64,000 nucleotides of DNA from Rhizobium sp. R711 (GCF_002211365.1 NZ_LOKZ01000009.1:1-64000), one strand, 5' to 3'. Positions 43,855 through 54,529 are shown, counted from the first letter of the stretch. The notes: generated by a model not told the origin, from the sequence alone. Translations and numbers: made by a program.

Positions 43855-44871
43855 ATGATCACAATGAACCGACGTACGCTTATTATGAGTTCCGTGGCGA
43901 TGACCGCCACGCTTGCGGCGCCGCGCATCATGCGCGCGAACTCGCCTGAGTTTTCGTTTAAATTTGCCAACATCATGCCCGTTGACCACCCGCTCAACAC
44001 CCGCATGACCGAGGCTTCCAACAAGATCAGCGAGCAAACCGACGGCCGGGTCAGCATTCAGGTATTCCCCGCGAGCCAGCTCGGCACGGACGCCGATATG
44101 CTCAGCCAGCTTCGATCGGGTGGCTTGGACCTTCTTGCGCAAACAGGCCTCATCGCAGCGACACTCGTTCCGCCGGCGGCCATCACCGGCGTAGGATTTG
44201 CCTATCCCGACTACGAGCAGGTCTGGAAGTCGGTGGATGGCGAGCTCGGCCGGAGCATCCGGACGGCTTTTGAGAAGGTCAACCTGATCGCCTTCGAGAA
44301 GATGTGGGACAACGGCTTCCGGCAGACCACCTCGATCGGCAAACCGATCAAGTCGCCCGAGGACCTCAAGGGCTTCAAGATCCGCGTCCCTCCTGCGCCC
44401 CTCTGGACATCGCTCTTCAAGTCTCTCGGCGCCGCGCCGACATCAATTCCATGGGGCGAAACCTATTCCGCGCTTCAGACCCACGTGGCTGACGGTCTCG
44501 AAAACCCGCTCGCTGGCATTTACTTTGCCAAGATGTACGAGGTTCAAAAGTTTCTCTCCCGGACTAACCATATGTGGGACGGCTTCTGGATCCTCGCCAA
44601 TCGCGACAACTTCGAGGTGCTGCCTGAGGACTTGCGTGACATTGTCGTCACCGAGATCAATCGCTCGGCCCTCGTGCAACGCGCCGATGTCGAAAAGCTG
44701 AATTCCGAACTCCAGGCAGAGCTGACGAGCAAGGGTCTTGAATTTATCGACGTCGATGTTTCCAAGTTTCGCGCGACGCTGCAAGCTTCGTCGTTCTACT
44801 CCGATTGGAAGGGGCGTTTTGGCGAGGAAGCATGGGCGTTGCTGGAGTCTACCTCGGGCAAATTGATCTGA
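43855..44871 (+). CDS. dctP: TRAP transporter substrate-binding protein (DctP family)
   Basis: 338 aa from the ATG at 43855 with AGAGGAGGA upstream. Signal peptide with a twin Arg (MNRRTLIMSSVAMTATLAAP). The DctP fold includes FPASQLGTDADMLSQLRSG, LKGFKIRVPPAP with the carboxylate-binding Arg, and ADGLENPLAGIYF. It captures an organic acid in the periplasm for the fused DctQM permease that follows 9 bp later. Confidence 0.93.
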   Translation: MITMNRRTLIMSSVAMTATLAAPRIMRANSPEFSFKFANIMPVDHPLNTRMTEASNKISEQTDGRVSIQVFPASQLGTDADMLSQLRSGGLDLLAQTGLIAATLVPPAAITGVGFAYPDYEQVWKSVDGELGRSIRTAFEKVNLIAFEKMWDNGFRQTTSIGKPIKSPEDLKGFKIRVPPAPLWTSLFKSLGAAPTSIPWGETYSALQTHVADGLENPLAGIYFAKMYEVQKFLSRTNHMWDGFWILANRDNFEVLPEDLRDIVVTEINRSALVQRADVEKLNSELQAELTSKGLEFIDVDVSKFRATLQASSFYSDWKGRFGEEAWALLESTSGKLI

Positions 44872-44880
44872 GGCGTTGAC

Positions 44881-46746
44881 ATGGCTACTTCTGAAAATGT
44901 CAGCCCCCCGGTGGTCGGCACATGGCCAGTCCTGGCGAAAGCTGAAACGGGCGTCGTGCGCCTGATTGAAATGATCGCGGTTGCACTTGTTGTAGTCGAG
45001 GTGCTCGTGCTGTCGGCAGGCGTCTTCGCCCGCTATGCATGGGGCGAGCCCCTCATCTGGTCGGACGAGCTCGCCTCCATGTTGTTCCTCTGGCTTTCGA
45101 TTGCGGGCGCGGTCCTCGCTTTTCACCGCGGACAGCATATGAGGATGGGCGTTATCGCGGACGCGATGCCGCCTGTCGTAAGGGCAAGGCTGGAGGTGGC
45201 TGCATTTGTCTTTTGCCTTTCGGTCTGCGCGCTTCTTCTGCCCAAGGCCACGACCTACGCTCTTCACGAAGTTCCGGTCGTCACTCCCGCGATGGAAGTT
45301 TCGGTCGCATGGCGTTCGTTTGGTCTTCCGATCGGACTTGGGCTGATGCTTATCCTTGGCGTGACCAACGCTCTCCAGCGCATCAGGCTGAGCGATTTCC
45401 TGATCGGGATCCTTGTAGCAGCATGCTTGATAGGGTTGGCGATTGCGGCGAAACCGTTGATCATGGCGATGGGCAACTGGAACCTCGTGCTTTTCTTCGT
45501 AGTCTTCATCGCACTGGGTGTGCTGAGCGGCGTACCAATCGCGTTCGTGTTCGCTCTCGCTGCCATCAGTTATGTGGCTCTGGGTACGAGCCGTCCGATA
45601 AGCGTAATCGCGGGTCGGCTTGATGAGGGAATGTCGCATCTTCTCCTGCTGGCGGTCCCGCTGTTCGTGCTGCTGGGTATGCTGATGGAGGTTACGGGCA
45701 TGGCAAAAGCGATGCTGAACTTCCTGGCGTCCTTGCTCGGACATGTCAGAGGCGGCCTGTGTTACGTCCTCGTAGCGGCAATGTACCTGGTATCTGGGAT
45801 ATCGGGTTCGAAGACCGCCGACATGGCTGCCGTCGCCCCGGCACTGTTCCCGGAGATGAAGGCGAGAGGATCAAAGCCCGGCGATCTCGTGGCCCTGCTT
45901 GCGGCTACGGGTGCGCAGACGGAGACGATCCCGCCGAGCCTGGTATTGATCACCATCGGATCGGTTACGAGCGTATCGATTTCGGCCCTGTTCATAGGCG
46001 GCCTCTTGCCTGCATTCGTCTGCGGATTGATGCTTTGTGTTGTCGTCTGGTGGCGCTATCGCAACGAGGACATGTCGGGTTTTCGCAAGCCCCCAGCCAG
46101 GGAGATCTTCCGCACATTCCTTATTGCGCTTCCGGCTTTGGCACTACCTTTTATCATCCGCACAGCGGTTGTCGAAGGCGTTGCTACCGCCACGGAAGTC
46201 TCGACAATCGGCATTGCCTACTCGCTGCTGGCAGGCCTCGTCATTTACCGCCGGTTCGACTGGAAGCGGGTGGGTCCGATGCTGGTGGAAACGGCGGTCT
46301 TGTCCGGAGCCATCCTTTTCATCATCGCGGCGGCAACGGCTGTGGCTTGGTGCCTGACCCAATCGGGTTTTTCGCGTGGTCTGGTTCAAACGATGGCGGG
46401 TCTTCCCGGAGGAGCGCCGATCTTTATGATCGTGTCGATCGTCGCGTTCATCGTGCTCGGTAGTGTGCTGGAAGGCATTCCCGCGGTGGTTCTGTTCGCA
46501 CCCCTGGTATTTCCGATCGCCAAGGGATTGGGTATCCACGACGTGCACTATTCGATCGTGGTCATTCTCGCCATGGGAGTGGGCCTGTTTCTCCCGCCGT
46601 TCGGGGTCGGATATTATGCCGCCTGTGCAATCGGCCGTGTGAACCCGGTGGAAGGCATAAAGCCGCTGTGGGGGTACATGATCGCCCTGCTTCTCGGGCT
46701 TGCGATCGTCGCGGCCGTGCCCGGGATCTCGATCGGTTTCCTGTGA
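44881..46746 (+). CDS. TRAP transporter fused permease (DctQM)
   Basis: 621 aa. The DctQ-like small subunit (four membrane segments, about 25-165) is joined to a DctM large subunit (about 200-621, ten or more membrane segments). Conserved DctM features such as GVPIAFVFALAAISY, VSGISGSKTADMAAVAP and ATGAQTETIPPSLVLI are present. Fusion of Q and M is common in this transporter class. Uptake is driven by a sodium or proton gradient. Confidence 0.93.
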   Translation: MATSENVSPPVVGTWPVLAKAETGVVRLIEMIAVALVVVEVLVLSAGVFARYAWGEPLIWSDELASMLFLWLSIAGAVLAFHRGQHMRMGVIADAMPPVVRARLEVAAFVFCLSVCALLLPKATTYALHEVPVVTPAMEVSVAWRSFGLPIGLGLMLILGVTNALQRIRLSDFLIGILVAACLIGLAIAAKPLIMAMGNWNLVLFFVVFIALGVLSGVPIAFVFALAAISYVALGTSRPISVIAGRLDEGMSHLLLLAVPLFVLLGMLMEVTGMAKAMLNFLASLLGHVRGGLCYVLVAAMYLVSGISGSKTADMAAVAPALFPEMKARGSKPGDLVALLAATGAQTETIPPSLVLITIGSVTSVSISALFIGGLLPAFVCGLMLCVVVWWRYRNEDMSGFRKPPAREIFRTFLIALPALALPFIIRTAVVEGVATATEVSTIGIAYSLLAGLVIYRRFDWKRVGPMLVETAVLSGAILFIIAAATAVAWCLTQSGFSRGLVQTMAGLPGGAPIFMIVSIVAFIVLGSVLEGIPAVVLFAPLVFPIAKGLGIHDVHYSIVVILAMGVGLFLPPFGVGYYAACAIGRVNPVEGIKPLWGYMIALLLGLAIVAAVPGISIGFL

Positions 46747-47388
46747 GGTGTGACCGTAGGTGGCCGACAGATATATGTCGGCCACTTCGTTGCGCCACCA
46801 TCTTACGGATTTAAGGACGAATGCTGGGCTGGCAACGTGCTTGCGAAGCATGGTGCCGGCTCCGCAACATGTCCAAGCGCAAAGAAAAGTGTGTCCATTC
46901 GAAGATCGTGACGTGTTCGCGGTTTTCCGTGGCATCTTCTTCAAGGAGCCGTGCGCGTCTTCGCCGGCAGAAGTAACACCTCTTCCTCCGACCGCTATCT
47001 GAACACCCGTTGGCGACCTGCCGCAGAACCGCTCACATGACCGTGAGGCAGGCAAGGAGATCCTCGATAATCTTGCCGACATTCGGATAGGAGCCGCGTC
47101 CCGCGGTCAGGGAACCAAGAGTTCTTCCGAACTCGGCAAAAGCCATTGGCGATCTGACGGCTGAAGCAGCGCAGCACCTCGGAACCGGTTGATTCGATTG
47201 ATGAATTGCATGTCTGATCGAGATCATTTGTTGAGCGATGCTCATAGAAGCGGACGTGCAATTCAATTGTCCTGGACCTGCTACTTGATACCTTTCCGAT
47301 GCAGTCGGAGCCGAAATCCGTCGCAAGACAAGCGCGGTGCATATGCGCTCGCACTGCAAACGCACTTTTGCAACTGGGGAGGAGTGAA
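46747..47388. other. Seam between the two catabolic islands
   Basis: 642 bp without a convincing gene, apart from the terminator at 46760-46785. A minus-strand reading ending near 47033 (MAFAEFGRTLGSLTAGRGSY, then PNVGKIIEDLLACL) looks protein-like but has no recognisable family or start and may be a gene remnant. Confidence 0.4.
46760..46785 (+). terminator. Terminator after the TRAP genes
   Basis: GTGGCCGACA and TGTCGGCCAC form a perfect 10-bp stem with a 6-nt loop, 14 bases after the stop, followed by TTCGTT. Good position and stem; T run is weak. Confidence 0.62.
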
Positions 47389-48387
47389 ATGGGAAATGAA
47401 CGTTTCGAGATCGACCGCCGCAACTTACTATTGGCAGGAGGAGCTGCTTTGAGTGGAGCCGTTTTGGGTGCGAACAGTGTAGCGGCTCCCGCTGAGGCAA
47501 GCCCCGTTTCTAGGGCACAAGCTCCCGACTTTTATCGATTTGCCATTGGGGACGCCCAGGTAACCGTCGTATCAGACGGCCCACTTCCGCTTGGCGACCC
47601 GACACAAAGCTTTCTCGGCGTCCCTGCCGACGAGATAAGATCCATGCTATCCCACAGCTTCTTGCCCACGGATGAGGTCGTTCTCGCTCAGAACGCACCT
47701 GTCGTGAACATCGGTGGCAAACTTGTTTTGTTCGACACGGGGATGGGATCGCTCAAGCAATTTGGCCCGACGACTGGCCGTCTCAAGTCTTGCTTGGCCG
47801 CCGCGAATATTGCGCTGGAAGATATTGATGCTGTCGTCTGTTCGCATGCTCATTGGGACCACGTCGGCGGAATCTGGGGCGACGACGGGAAACCAACGTT
47901 TCCAAACGCCCAGGTGTACATCAGTCAAACCGACTACGATTTCTGGACCGACGAGAAAAAACTTGGAGGCGATCTCAACGGTCTTGTTAAAGCTGCGATC
48001 CACAACCTCAAACCCGTGCGGGACCGCATGGTTTTTTTCAAGGACGAACAGGAGTTTCTCCCGGGTATTCATGCCATTAGCGCTCCCGGACACACACTCG
48101 GCCATAGCTGCTTTATGATAGAATCAGCAAGCAAAACAATGTGCTATGGCGGCGATCTCACTCATCATCCGGTGCTTCTGTTCGAAAAGCCTTTGATGGA
48201 ATTTGCCTTCGATACCGATCCCAAACTATCGGCTCAATCCCGTGTGCGTATTTTGAAAATGTTGGCGTCCAATAGAATTCCCTTCATGTCCTACCACTTC
48301 CCATGGCCGGGCTACGGGCACGTTGGCATAGCGGGAGACGGTTTCGAGTATTTTCCTGAGCCACTACATCTTAGCCTGTTGGACTGA
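47389..48387 (+). CDS. Tat-exported metallo-beta-lactamase-fold hydrolase
   Basis: 332 aa from the ATG at 47389 (GGGGAGGAG upstream). DRRNLLLAGG at 9-18 begins a twin-arginine signal peptide (to about residue 38). The zinc motif SHAHWDHVGG gives His153, His155, Asp157 and His158; further ligands are in APGHTLGHS and GGDLTHH. Clearly a paralogue of the cytoplasmic enzyme at 54588, sharing stretches such as FDTGMG, FGPTTGRL, EFLPGI/V and DTDPKLSAxSR. Substrate unknown; lactone or phosphoester-type hydrolysis is typical of the fold. Confidence 0.9.
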   Translation: MGNERFEIDRRNLLLAGGAALSGAVLGANSVAAPAEASPVSRAQAPDFYRFAIGDAQVTVVSDGPLPLGDPTQSFLGVPADEIRSMLSHSFLPTDEVVLAQNAPVVNIGGKLVLFDTGMGSLKQFGPTTGRLKSCLAAANIALEDIDAVVCSHAHWDHVGGIWGDDGKPTFPNAQVYISQTDYDFWTDEKKLGGDLNGLVKAAIHNLKPVRDRMVFFKDEQEFLPGIHAISAPGHTLGHSCFMIESASKTMCYGGDLTHHPVLLFEKPLMEFAFDTDPKLSAQSRVRILKMLASNRIPFMSYHFPWPGYGHVGIAGDGFEYFPEPLHLSLLD

Positions 48388-48395
48388 CTATTGAC

Positions 48396-49027
48396 GGTCT
48401 GGGAGGCGGATCCGACACGAGAGAACGTCTCGAAGAAATGGACGATCGTCTCTCTGATTTGCATGTCCGGCTCAAGGGCCACATTGCCGGAATAGTCATA
48501 GACCAGCCCGGTTGGCAGGGGGCAGCGGAACTCGCCGCGCCGTGCCTTGTTGAGGATGCCGCCGCGCAGCCTTGCCTTGATCACATGCAATTCGGCTTCA
48601 CTCATTGTTCCCTTGAGACCGAGCAGAAGCCGGTCGTTGAAGCTTGCCGGATCGTAGATGCCGTCCTCGTCGAGGATCAGGGTGTCAGCAAGGGCGCAGA
48701 TCTCGAGCAGACGCTGCCAGTCGGCATTGTTGCGCGCCAGACAGGAGACTTCCAGGCTCATGACGATCCCGGTGCCCCATGCCGACATCGCTGACCAGCC
48801 GCTGAACCCTTCACGCCAGACCGCCGATGCGCCGGATTCACCCTGTCGTTATCGATAACGATAATCTGCTCCTCGCGCCAACCAAGGGCGATAGCGCGGC
48901 CGCGAAGCGCATATTGCCGCATGGCGCTCTCGGTATTGTCACTTGCCGCATCGAAGATTGGCGGATGTAGAGGTAGGCGCTGCGTTCGAAGGTGATGAGA
49001 CTGGACTTTCAGGTGTACATTCATCGT
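48396..49027 (-). pseudogene. Broken large serine recombinase
   Basis: Parts of one recombinase lie in two frames. The N-terminal part (about 48830-49027) reads HHLRTQRLPLHPPIF, later TESAMRQYALRGRAIALGW and REEQIIVIDND; the next part (48400-48790) reads VSCLARNNADWQRLLEICAL, ADTLILDEDGIYDPASFNDR and LLLGLKGTMSEAELHVIKA. The frame is lost between them (about 48790-48840) and the usual C-terminal half is missing, the sequence ending against the stop of the MBL gene at 48387. A decayed mobile-element gene. Confidence 0.8.
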
Positions 49028-49337
49028 GCTCTCCGTTGGTGGATGTTCATGGCTGAAGGAAATCGGTCGAGCCGAACAGCACGAGAATGTGGCAGCTCGG
49101 CTCTATACGATTGACGATTCCGATCTCGCGATAAGCGTGAGCTCAGCTCGAGAGATTGCGAAAGGCATCAAAAAAGCGTCGGACCGGCGCTGTCGCGAAC
49201 GTGACCGTCAAGGCTTCCGACGCCATCTTCGCCGGCTATGAAGGTCTTATCCTGTCGCCCGTCTTGAGCCATTCTTTCACTCACTCATCGAGCTTCACCG
49301 CTACGGCACCAAACGTAGTCTTTGATTCTCTGCACAA
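49028..49337. other. Spacer between recombinase remnant and GH3 gene
   Basis: 310 bp in which no gene, RNA or clear repeat was recognised. Confidence 0.5.
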
Positions 49338-51782
49338 TCAGAGCGCCAAGACAGCGCCCTTTTGCGTGACAGTTCCGCTCAAACGGATGTCGGTGGCCGA
49401 GAACCCAGCCACTACTGGAAATTCTCCCGCCTCTATCCGCCAGCAACGCTCGGTCGTGTCGAAAAAGGCAAATGTTCGGGCGTCGAGAACGAAACTCATT
49501 TTTCGTTTCTCACCGGGTTCCAGGACGATTTTCGAAAAGGCTTTCAGTTCTTTGACCGGTCTGGGTACAGATGCTTCAACATCCCCGACGTAGATTTGCA
49601 CCACTGCCGAACCAGGACGCCCGCCGATGTTGGTTAATCCCAGCGTTACCGTCACCGCGCCGGCGGCATCCGGTAGCCCTACCATCAGGTCCGACATCGC
49701 AAAGCTTGTGTAACCGAGACCATGACCGAACGGGAACAGCGGCTTAATGCCGAGGCGATCGTAGTGCCGATATCCAACGAACACACCTTCGTCATATCGC
49801 ACATGGCCATCCTTGCCTGGATAGACCACGTCATCCTCGGTATGTGTGGGATTGTCAGCCCAGCGCACGGGGAAGGTCTGTGCCAGTCGGCCCGAAGGCT
49901 CGGCCTTGCCGAGGAGTACATCGGCGATCGCATTGCCAGCCTCCTGTCCGGAATACCAGCATTGCAGTACTGCACGAGCACCGGAAAGCCAGGGCATTTC
50001 CACCGGCCCACCGGTTTGCAGTACGACAATCGTGTTCGGATTGGCCGCAATTACAGCCTCAACAAGCTGGTCCTGCAGACCCGGAAGTGCAATGCCGCGG
50101 AGATCGGAGCCCTCGGTATCCCAGTCGCCCGTTCTGCCCACGAAGACTACCGCATGATCAGCCTTTGCGGCGACGGCTGCTGCCTCGGCAATCTCCGCTT
50201 CGGCCGAAAACCTGCCTATTCCTACCCGAATTGCGGCGATATACAGGTTGACGTGATCGTGCCGGGCGTACTCGGCAACGACCTCGTATGTACGGCCGGC
50301 TTCGAGCGTGATTTCACCCACGACCTCTTCGCAGCCTTCTTCAAAGAATGTGGTACCACGTGTCCAGGAAGCCCAGGCGTCCACCACAAGCTTGCCGTCC
50401 ACATAGACCCGGCCAAGCCCAGCCGAGGTCAGCCCGACGCGATAGACGCCCGCTTCTGAGGCCCTGAAAGTGGTGCGCATCCGGGCCGAAAAGCGATGCG
50501 GATCGACCGTGCCCTCGGCCACGGGGGGCAACCAAACACCAAGGCTCGACGGTTCCTCGACAACCTTCACCGGCTGGCCAGCAAGTTCCCTTCCTTGGAA
50601 AAATTCGAAGGTTGTCGGGTTTTCGATCAGCGGCTGAAACCGATAATTGCTGCACCCCTGAGCGTAGAACAGGTTCTCCTCACCCAGCACGTCCACCAGC
50701 CCCTGCCACGGACTGACGACATAGTGAGGGTTCAACTGTGCCGAGCCACCTCCCATAACCTGCGCGATCTTTGCATTGGGGCCGATGATGGCGACCGTAC
50801 CTTGCTGAGCCAATGGCAGGATGCCGTCATTCTGCAGCAGAACTGCGCTTTCCGCTCCCGCACGCCTGATGAGCGCCCGATGTTCCGGCCGATCAATGGC
50901 GTACTCCTTAAACTCGCGATGATCGTTGATTGCACCGGTGCGTTCCATCAACGTCAGGATATTGTGCACACAGGCGCGGATCGTCTCGGCACTTACCTCG
51001 CCCGCTTCGACCGCGGCCAGTAGCTTGGAGCCGCGATCGCGGGTCGGGCCCGGCATCTCCAGATCCAGCCCGGCATTCACGGTGGGTGCGGTCGAACGCG
51101 AGCCGAACCAGTCCGACATCACCACGCCGTTAAAACCCCAGTCACCGCGCAGAACCTCGTTCAACAGCCAATGGCTTTCCGCCGTGTAAGTACCGTTTAG
51201 TTTGTTATACGAAGACATCACGGCCCAGACCTCTGCCCGCTTCACCGCCGCCTCAAAGGGTATCAGGTAGACTTCGCGCAGAGTGCGTTCATTGATATCT
51301 GAAGAGATGGTTGTACGTTCAATCTCGGACTCGTTGCCGACGAAATGTTTTATCGTGGCACCGACTTTCTTGGACTGCAGACCTTCGATATAGCCCACCG
51401 CAAGTTCCGCCGTCAGTACCGGATCCTCAGAGAAACACTCAAAGTTGCGGCCGTTTGTGACGCTGCGCTGGATGTTAACGGTGGGCGCTAACGAGACGTG
51501 GGCACCTTTGGAAAGAACCTCGTCACCTAACGCGCTGCCGATTTCCCTGGCTAGATCCGGGTTCCAACTCGCTCCGATGGCGATGCCTACAGGGAAAGCC
51601 GCTGCAGTCACGCCTCCGACAAGAGACCCCGCCCCGCGGGCTCCGTTGGGGCCGTCGGTTAATCGCAATTTCCCTATCCCTAGGCGGTCGATGGGCGGCA
51701 AAGACCAGAACGAATCCCCGGAAAGGAGTGAGACCTGCTCGGCCAAGGTCATCTTAGCGAGCAATGCTTTCGTATCAGTCAT
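49338..51782 (-). CDS. Beta-glucosidase-like glycoside hydrolase, family 3, with PA14 insert
   Basis: 814 aa from the ATG at 51782 (GAGGAAG upstream); a start 30 bases earlier is possible. Catalytic Asp224 lies in NGVVMSDWFGS; KHF (145-147) and the LTDGPNGARG strand are also family features. A PA14 domain (about 390-530) interrupts the second domain, and a fibronectin-III-like domain (about 700-790) follows. No signal peptide, so it should act on imported glucosides in the cytoplasm. Transcribed away from the chemoreceptor gene, sharing a promoter region with two regulatory motifs. Confidence 0.92.
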   Translation of the reverse strand: MTDTKALLAKMTLAEQVSLLSGDSFWSLPPIDRLGIGKLRLTDGPNGARGAGSLVGGVTAAAFPVGIAIGASWNPDLAREIGSALGDEVLSKGAHVSLAPTVNIQRSVTNGRNFECFSEDPVLTAELAVGYIEGLQSKKVGATIKHFVGNESEIERTTISSDINERTLREVYLIPFEAAVKRAEVWAVMSSYNKLNGTYTAESHWLLNEVLRGDWGFNGVVMSDWFGSRSTAPTVNAGLDLEMPGPTRDRGSKLLAAVEAGEVSAETIRACVHNILTLMERTGAINDHREFKEYAIDRPEHRALIRRAGAESAVLLQNDGILPLAQQGTVAIIGPNAKIAQVMGGGSAQLNPHYVVSPWQGLVDVLGEENLFYAQGCSNYRFQPLIENPTTFEFFQGRELAGQPVKVVEEPSSLGVWLPPVAEGTVDPHRFSARMRTTFRASEAGVYRVGLTSAGLGRVYVDGKLVVDAWASWTRGTTFFEEGCEEVVGEITLEAGRTYEVVAEYARHDHVNLYIAAIRVGIGRFSAEAEIAEAAAVAAKADHAVVFVGRTGDWDTEGSDLRGIALPGLQDQLVEAVIAANPNTIVVLQTGGPVEMPWLSGARAVLQCWYSGQEAGNAIADVLLGKAEPSGRLAQTFPVRWADNPTHTEDDVVYPGKDGHVRYDEGVFVGYRHYDRLGIKPLFPFGHGLGYTSFAMSDLMVGLPDAAGAVTVTLGLTNIGGRPGSAVVQIYVGDVEASVPRPVKELKAFSKIVLEPGEKRKMSFVLDARTFAFFDTTERCWRIEAGEFPVVAGFSATDIRLSGTVTQKGAVLAL

Positions 51783-51856
51783 CTTCTTTGCTTCCTCAAT
51801 TTCAACGTTCACGTTTTCCCAGATGCGTACCTGGCGATGCGACAGAGAACATCATT

Positions 51857-51882
51857 TTGTCAGACAATCCGTTGACAGACAA
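51857..51882. promoter_or_regulatory. Tandem GntR-type operator between GH3 and chemoreceptor genes
   Basis: TTGTCAGACAA (51857-51867) is an 11-bp palindrome; TTGACAGACAA (51872-51882) repeats it with one change, 15 bp apart. Both contain CAGACAAT, the core shared with sites at 57475, 58284, 60787 and 60822. Confidence 0.6.
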
Positions 51883-51950
51883 TCGTCATTCGCGCAGCTT
51901 CGTATCGTCATTGATGATTCGATGCTTCCATCGGAGGCGGATCCCGATTG

Positions 51951-54503
51951 ATGAAGTTTCTTCACCGCCTATGGACAAGGATCGAATCTATGGACAGGCT
52001 CTTGTCCCGTTTCAGGCTACAGACGAAAGTAATCATCTTCGTACTACCTTTCATCATCAGCATTTGTGCGGTGGGGTTTTTGGGGCACTACGCCGCGGGT
52101 CTCCTACAAAGCCGCCTGGAAACCTCGAGCCAGGTGATGCAGGTGCTCTCAGGTTTCCGTGACGTCTCTGCCTCGATGAGAGAGTTTCTCGACGACGCGT
52201 CGGAAGAAAGGCGCGATCGCGTGAAGGCTGACCTGCTCGCCCAGCAATCGCATCTGCAGGCTTTAGTGACGAATGCCGGACCCACGGGGAGAAGCGAAGG
52301 CCTCCTGTCGGCAAACGCGATCATGCGGGACGTGGTGGACAATTTTGACTCTCTCTGGAGCGTCCATGAAAGCGAAGAGCAACTGGTAAGCTCGATCGCC
52401 AATCATTCTGAATCGCTGGTTTGGTCGCAGGGTGAAATGCTCAGGCTAGCTGACGAGTTGAGGGAGTCCGGCGAGCAGTCCGAGGGCGCCGCCAAATCGA
52501 TGTTGCGCGATGCCGACAGGGTGACAGGCTATGCAACCTTCTTCCTTGATCTTGCCGCGGGCTACCAATCCGCCGGAACGACCGAGCTGAAACTCAAATA
52601 TTTGGGCGGCAAAGTGGGCGAGTTGCGTCGGAGCGCCCGAAATCTGCGGGCTTCCTTGCCGTCGGACGCCACAAAACTGTCGAGCTCGGTCGACGGCGCG
52701 GTGAAAAGCGTAACACAACTTCTGTCGCAGGGCGCATCGGACAACGCCGTAGGCCTCGACACCGCAATGTCCGCGTTCAAGGACATCTCCGTCGCGATTA
52801 ACGCGGTGGCGAACCAGCAAACAAAGAAAACAATCGTCGAGTTCGCGGGTCTCGACCAACGTTTGGCGAAGATCAGCAGCGCCTTGGACGGTAGCCGAAG
52901 ACTTTCGGACTCCAGCTATCTCATCAGGATAAACCTTGCGCGCTTCATAGCCGACCCTACCGAACAAAACCGCGCGCAGCTCGTCGAAAACTTCGACAGA
53001 ACGAAGAAGGAGATATTGGACATTTGGAGTGCCGCTTCCGACCTCGACCTTTTCAAGGCAGTCCAGAATACGGTCCCGCCGGCGGTAGAGGGTATGACGC
53101 AGGACAGTGCGAAGCTCGTCGAGATCTCGGAAGTGAGGCGTGCGCGATATAGGCAAACGACAGACCAGTTGAACACCATATGGGGCCACCTCACGGCGTT
53201 TGCCGACGCCCAGCGCGCAAGGGCCATTGAAGAGATGGCTTACGCGAACGGCATGGGCCTCATCACGACATTGGCTGGCGTCATCGTCGCGCTTCTCGCT
53301 GGCTTCGGGATGATTGCGACTTTCAAGAAACCCGTCGTTCGATTGACCGACGACATGCGGCGTTTGGCGGAGGGGAACCTTGACATAGAGATCGGCGGTT
53401 CTGAGCGCGCTGATGAACTCGGAGAAATGGCCCGGGCGCTCTGTGTCTTCAGGGAGAATGCCGTTAGGAAAATCGAGATCGAGAACGACGCGGATCGTCA
53501 ACGGTCGGCTTCCGAAGCTGAACGTCGCCACAACGAGGCGGAGAAAGCCGAGATCGACAAACAGATCGGCGACGCCGTCGACAGTCTTGCCGCTGGGCTG
53601 GAGAGGTTGTCCAACGGTGATGTTTCGAGCACGATCGATCAACCGTTCTCCGGGCGGCTGGAACAGTTGCGAAAGGACTTCAACAATTCGTTGCTGCGTT
53701 TGCAGGCGACGATGTCGGAACTTCGCGGCAACATCGTGCTCATTCGGCAAAATGCAGACAACCTCAGCAGTGGCGCCGATGATCTCTCCCGCCGCAGCGA
53801 GCGTCAAGCCGCGTCGTTAGAGGAGACCGCGGCTGCGGTTCATCAACTCACCGCGACCGTGCGTTCGTCGACAGAGCAGGCGCAAGCCGCAGCCCTGCTT
53901 GTAAAGGAAACCAAGCAGGCCGCGGATGCGTCTGCTTCAGTGGTCACGAACGCGGTCGACGCTATGGGCCGAATAGAAGCGGCTTCCGGGCGCATTTCGC
54001 AAATCATCGGCGTTATCGACGAAATAGCGTTCCAGACCAATCTCCTGGCACTCAATGCTGGCGTCGAGGCCGCGAGAGCTGGAGAAGCGGGGCAGGGCTT
54101 CGCTGTCGTGGCCCAGGAAGTCAGGGAGCTTGCACAGCGGTCGGCTCTCGCCGCCCAGGAAATCAAGGAACTCATCGCAAGATCGACCGAGGAAGTCGCT
54201 TCGGGATCGCGATTGGTGAACGAGGCGGGCAAGGTGCTGATTGCCATATCGTCGAATGTTGCCGGAATTTCCGAAAGGGTTGAGCTTATTGCTGCGGGCA
54301 GCAGGGACCAGGCGGCTTCCCTTATCGAAGTTAACCAAGCCGTTGGTGAGATCGATGACAGCACACAGCGAAACGCTGCCATCGCCGAGCAAGCCCACGC
54401 CGCCACTCAGGAACTTACAAAAGAGACCCAGCGGCTGATGCAGCAGATCGAACAGTTCAACATCGGCAGGCCAAGGGGTCACGTGCTTTCGGTCGTTTCC
54501 TGA
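51951..54503 (+). CDS. Methyl-accepting chemotaxis protein
   Basis: 850 aa. First membrane helix at about 30-50, a long helical periplasmic sensor (about 50-430), second membrane helix at about 430-450, a HAMP domain ([24 protein letters not shown]) with a second HAMP-like stretch near 550-600, and the signalling tip [24 protein letters not shown] inside a long coiled coil. No C-terminal receptor-modification pentapeptide. Likely senses the substrate of the neighbouring pathway. TTG one codon upstream is an alternative start. Confidence 0.94.
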   Translation: MKFLHRLWTRIESMDRLLSRFRLQTKVIIFVLPFIISICAVGFLGHYAAGLLQSRLETSSQVMQVLSGFRDVSASMREFLDDASEERRDRVKADLLAQQSHLQALVTNAGPTGRSEGLLSANAIMRDVVDNFDSLWSVHESEEQLVSSIANHSESLVWSQGEMLRLADELRESGEQSEGAAKSMLRDADRVTGYATFFLDLAAGYQSAGTTELKLKYLGGKVGELRRSARNLRASLPSDATKLSSSVDGAVKSVTQLLSQGASDNAVGLDTAMSAFKDISVAINAVANQQTKKTIVEFAGLDQRLAKISSALDGSRRLSDSSYLIRINLARFIADPTEQNRAQLVENFDRTKKEILDIWSAASDLDLFKAVQNTVPPAVEGMTQDSAKLVEISEVRRARYRQTTDQLNTIWGHLTAFADAQRARAIEEMAYANGMGLITTLAGVIVALLAGFGMIATFKKPVVRLTDDMRRLAEGNLDIEIGGSERADELGEMARALCVFRENAVRKIEIENDADRQRSASEAERRHNEAEKAEIDKQIGDAVDSLAAGLERLSNGDVSSTIDQPFSGRLEQLRKDFNNSLLRLQATMSELRGNIVLIRQNADNLSSGADDLSRRSERQAASLEETAAAVHQLTATVRSSTEQAQAAALLVKETKQAADASASVVTNAVDAMGRIEAASGRISQIIGVIDEIAFQTNLLALNAGVEAARAGEAGQGFAVVAQEVRELAQRSALAAQEIKELIARSTEEVASGSRLVNEAGKVLIAISSNVAGISERVELIAAGSRDQAASLIEVNQAVGEIDDSTQRNAAIAEQAHAATQELTKETQRLMQQIEQFNIGRPRGHVLSVVS

Positions 54504-54529
54504 GGTCATAGACGATTACTAATATTGTG

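Noticed and set aside
44443..45744. 433-codon minus-strand frame opposite dctP and dctQM
   Set aside because: The plus-strand TRAP genes are unambiguous and the antisense product is rich in His, Gln, Asp and Arg without a fold signature.
52446..53807. 453-codon minus-strand frame opposite the chemoreceptor gene
   Set aside because: Shadow of a well supported MCP gene; no recognisable domain.
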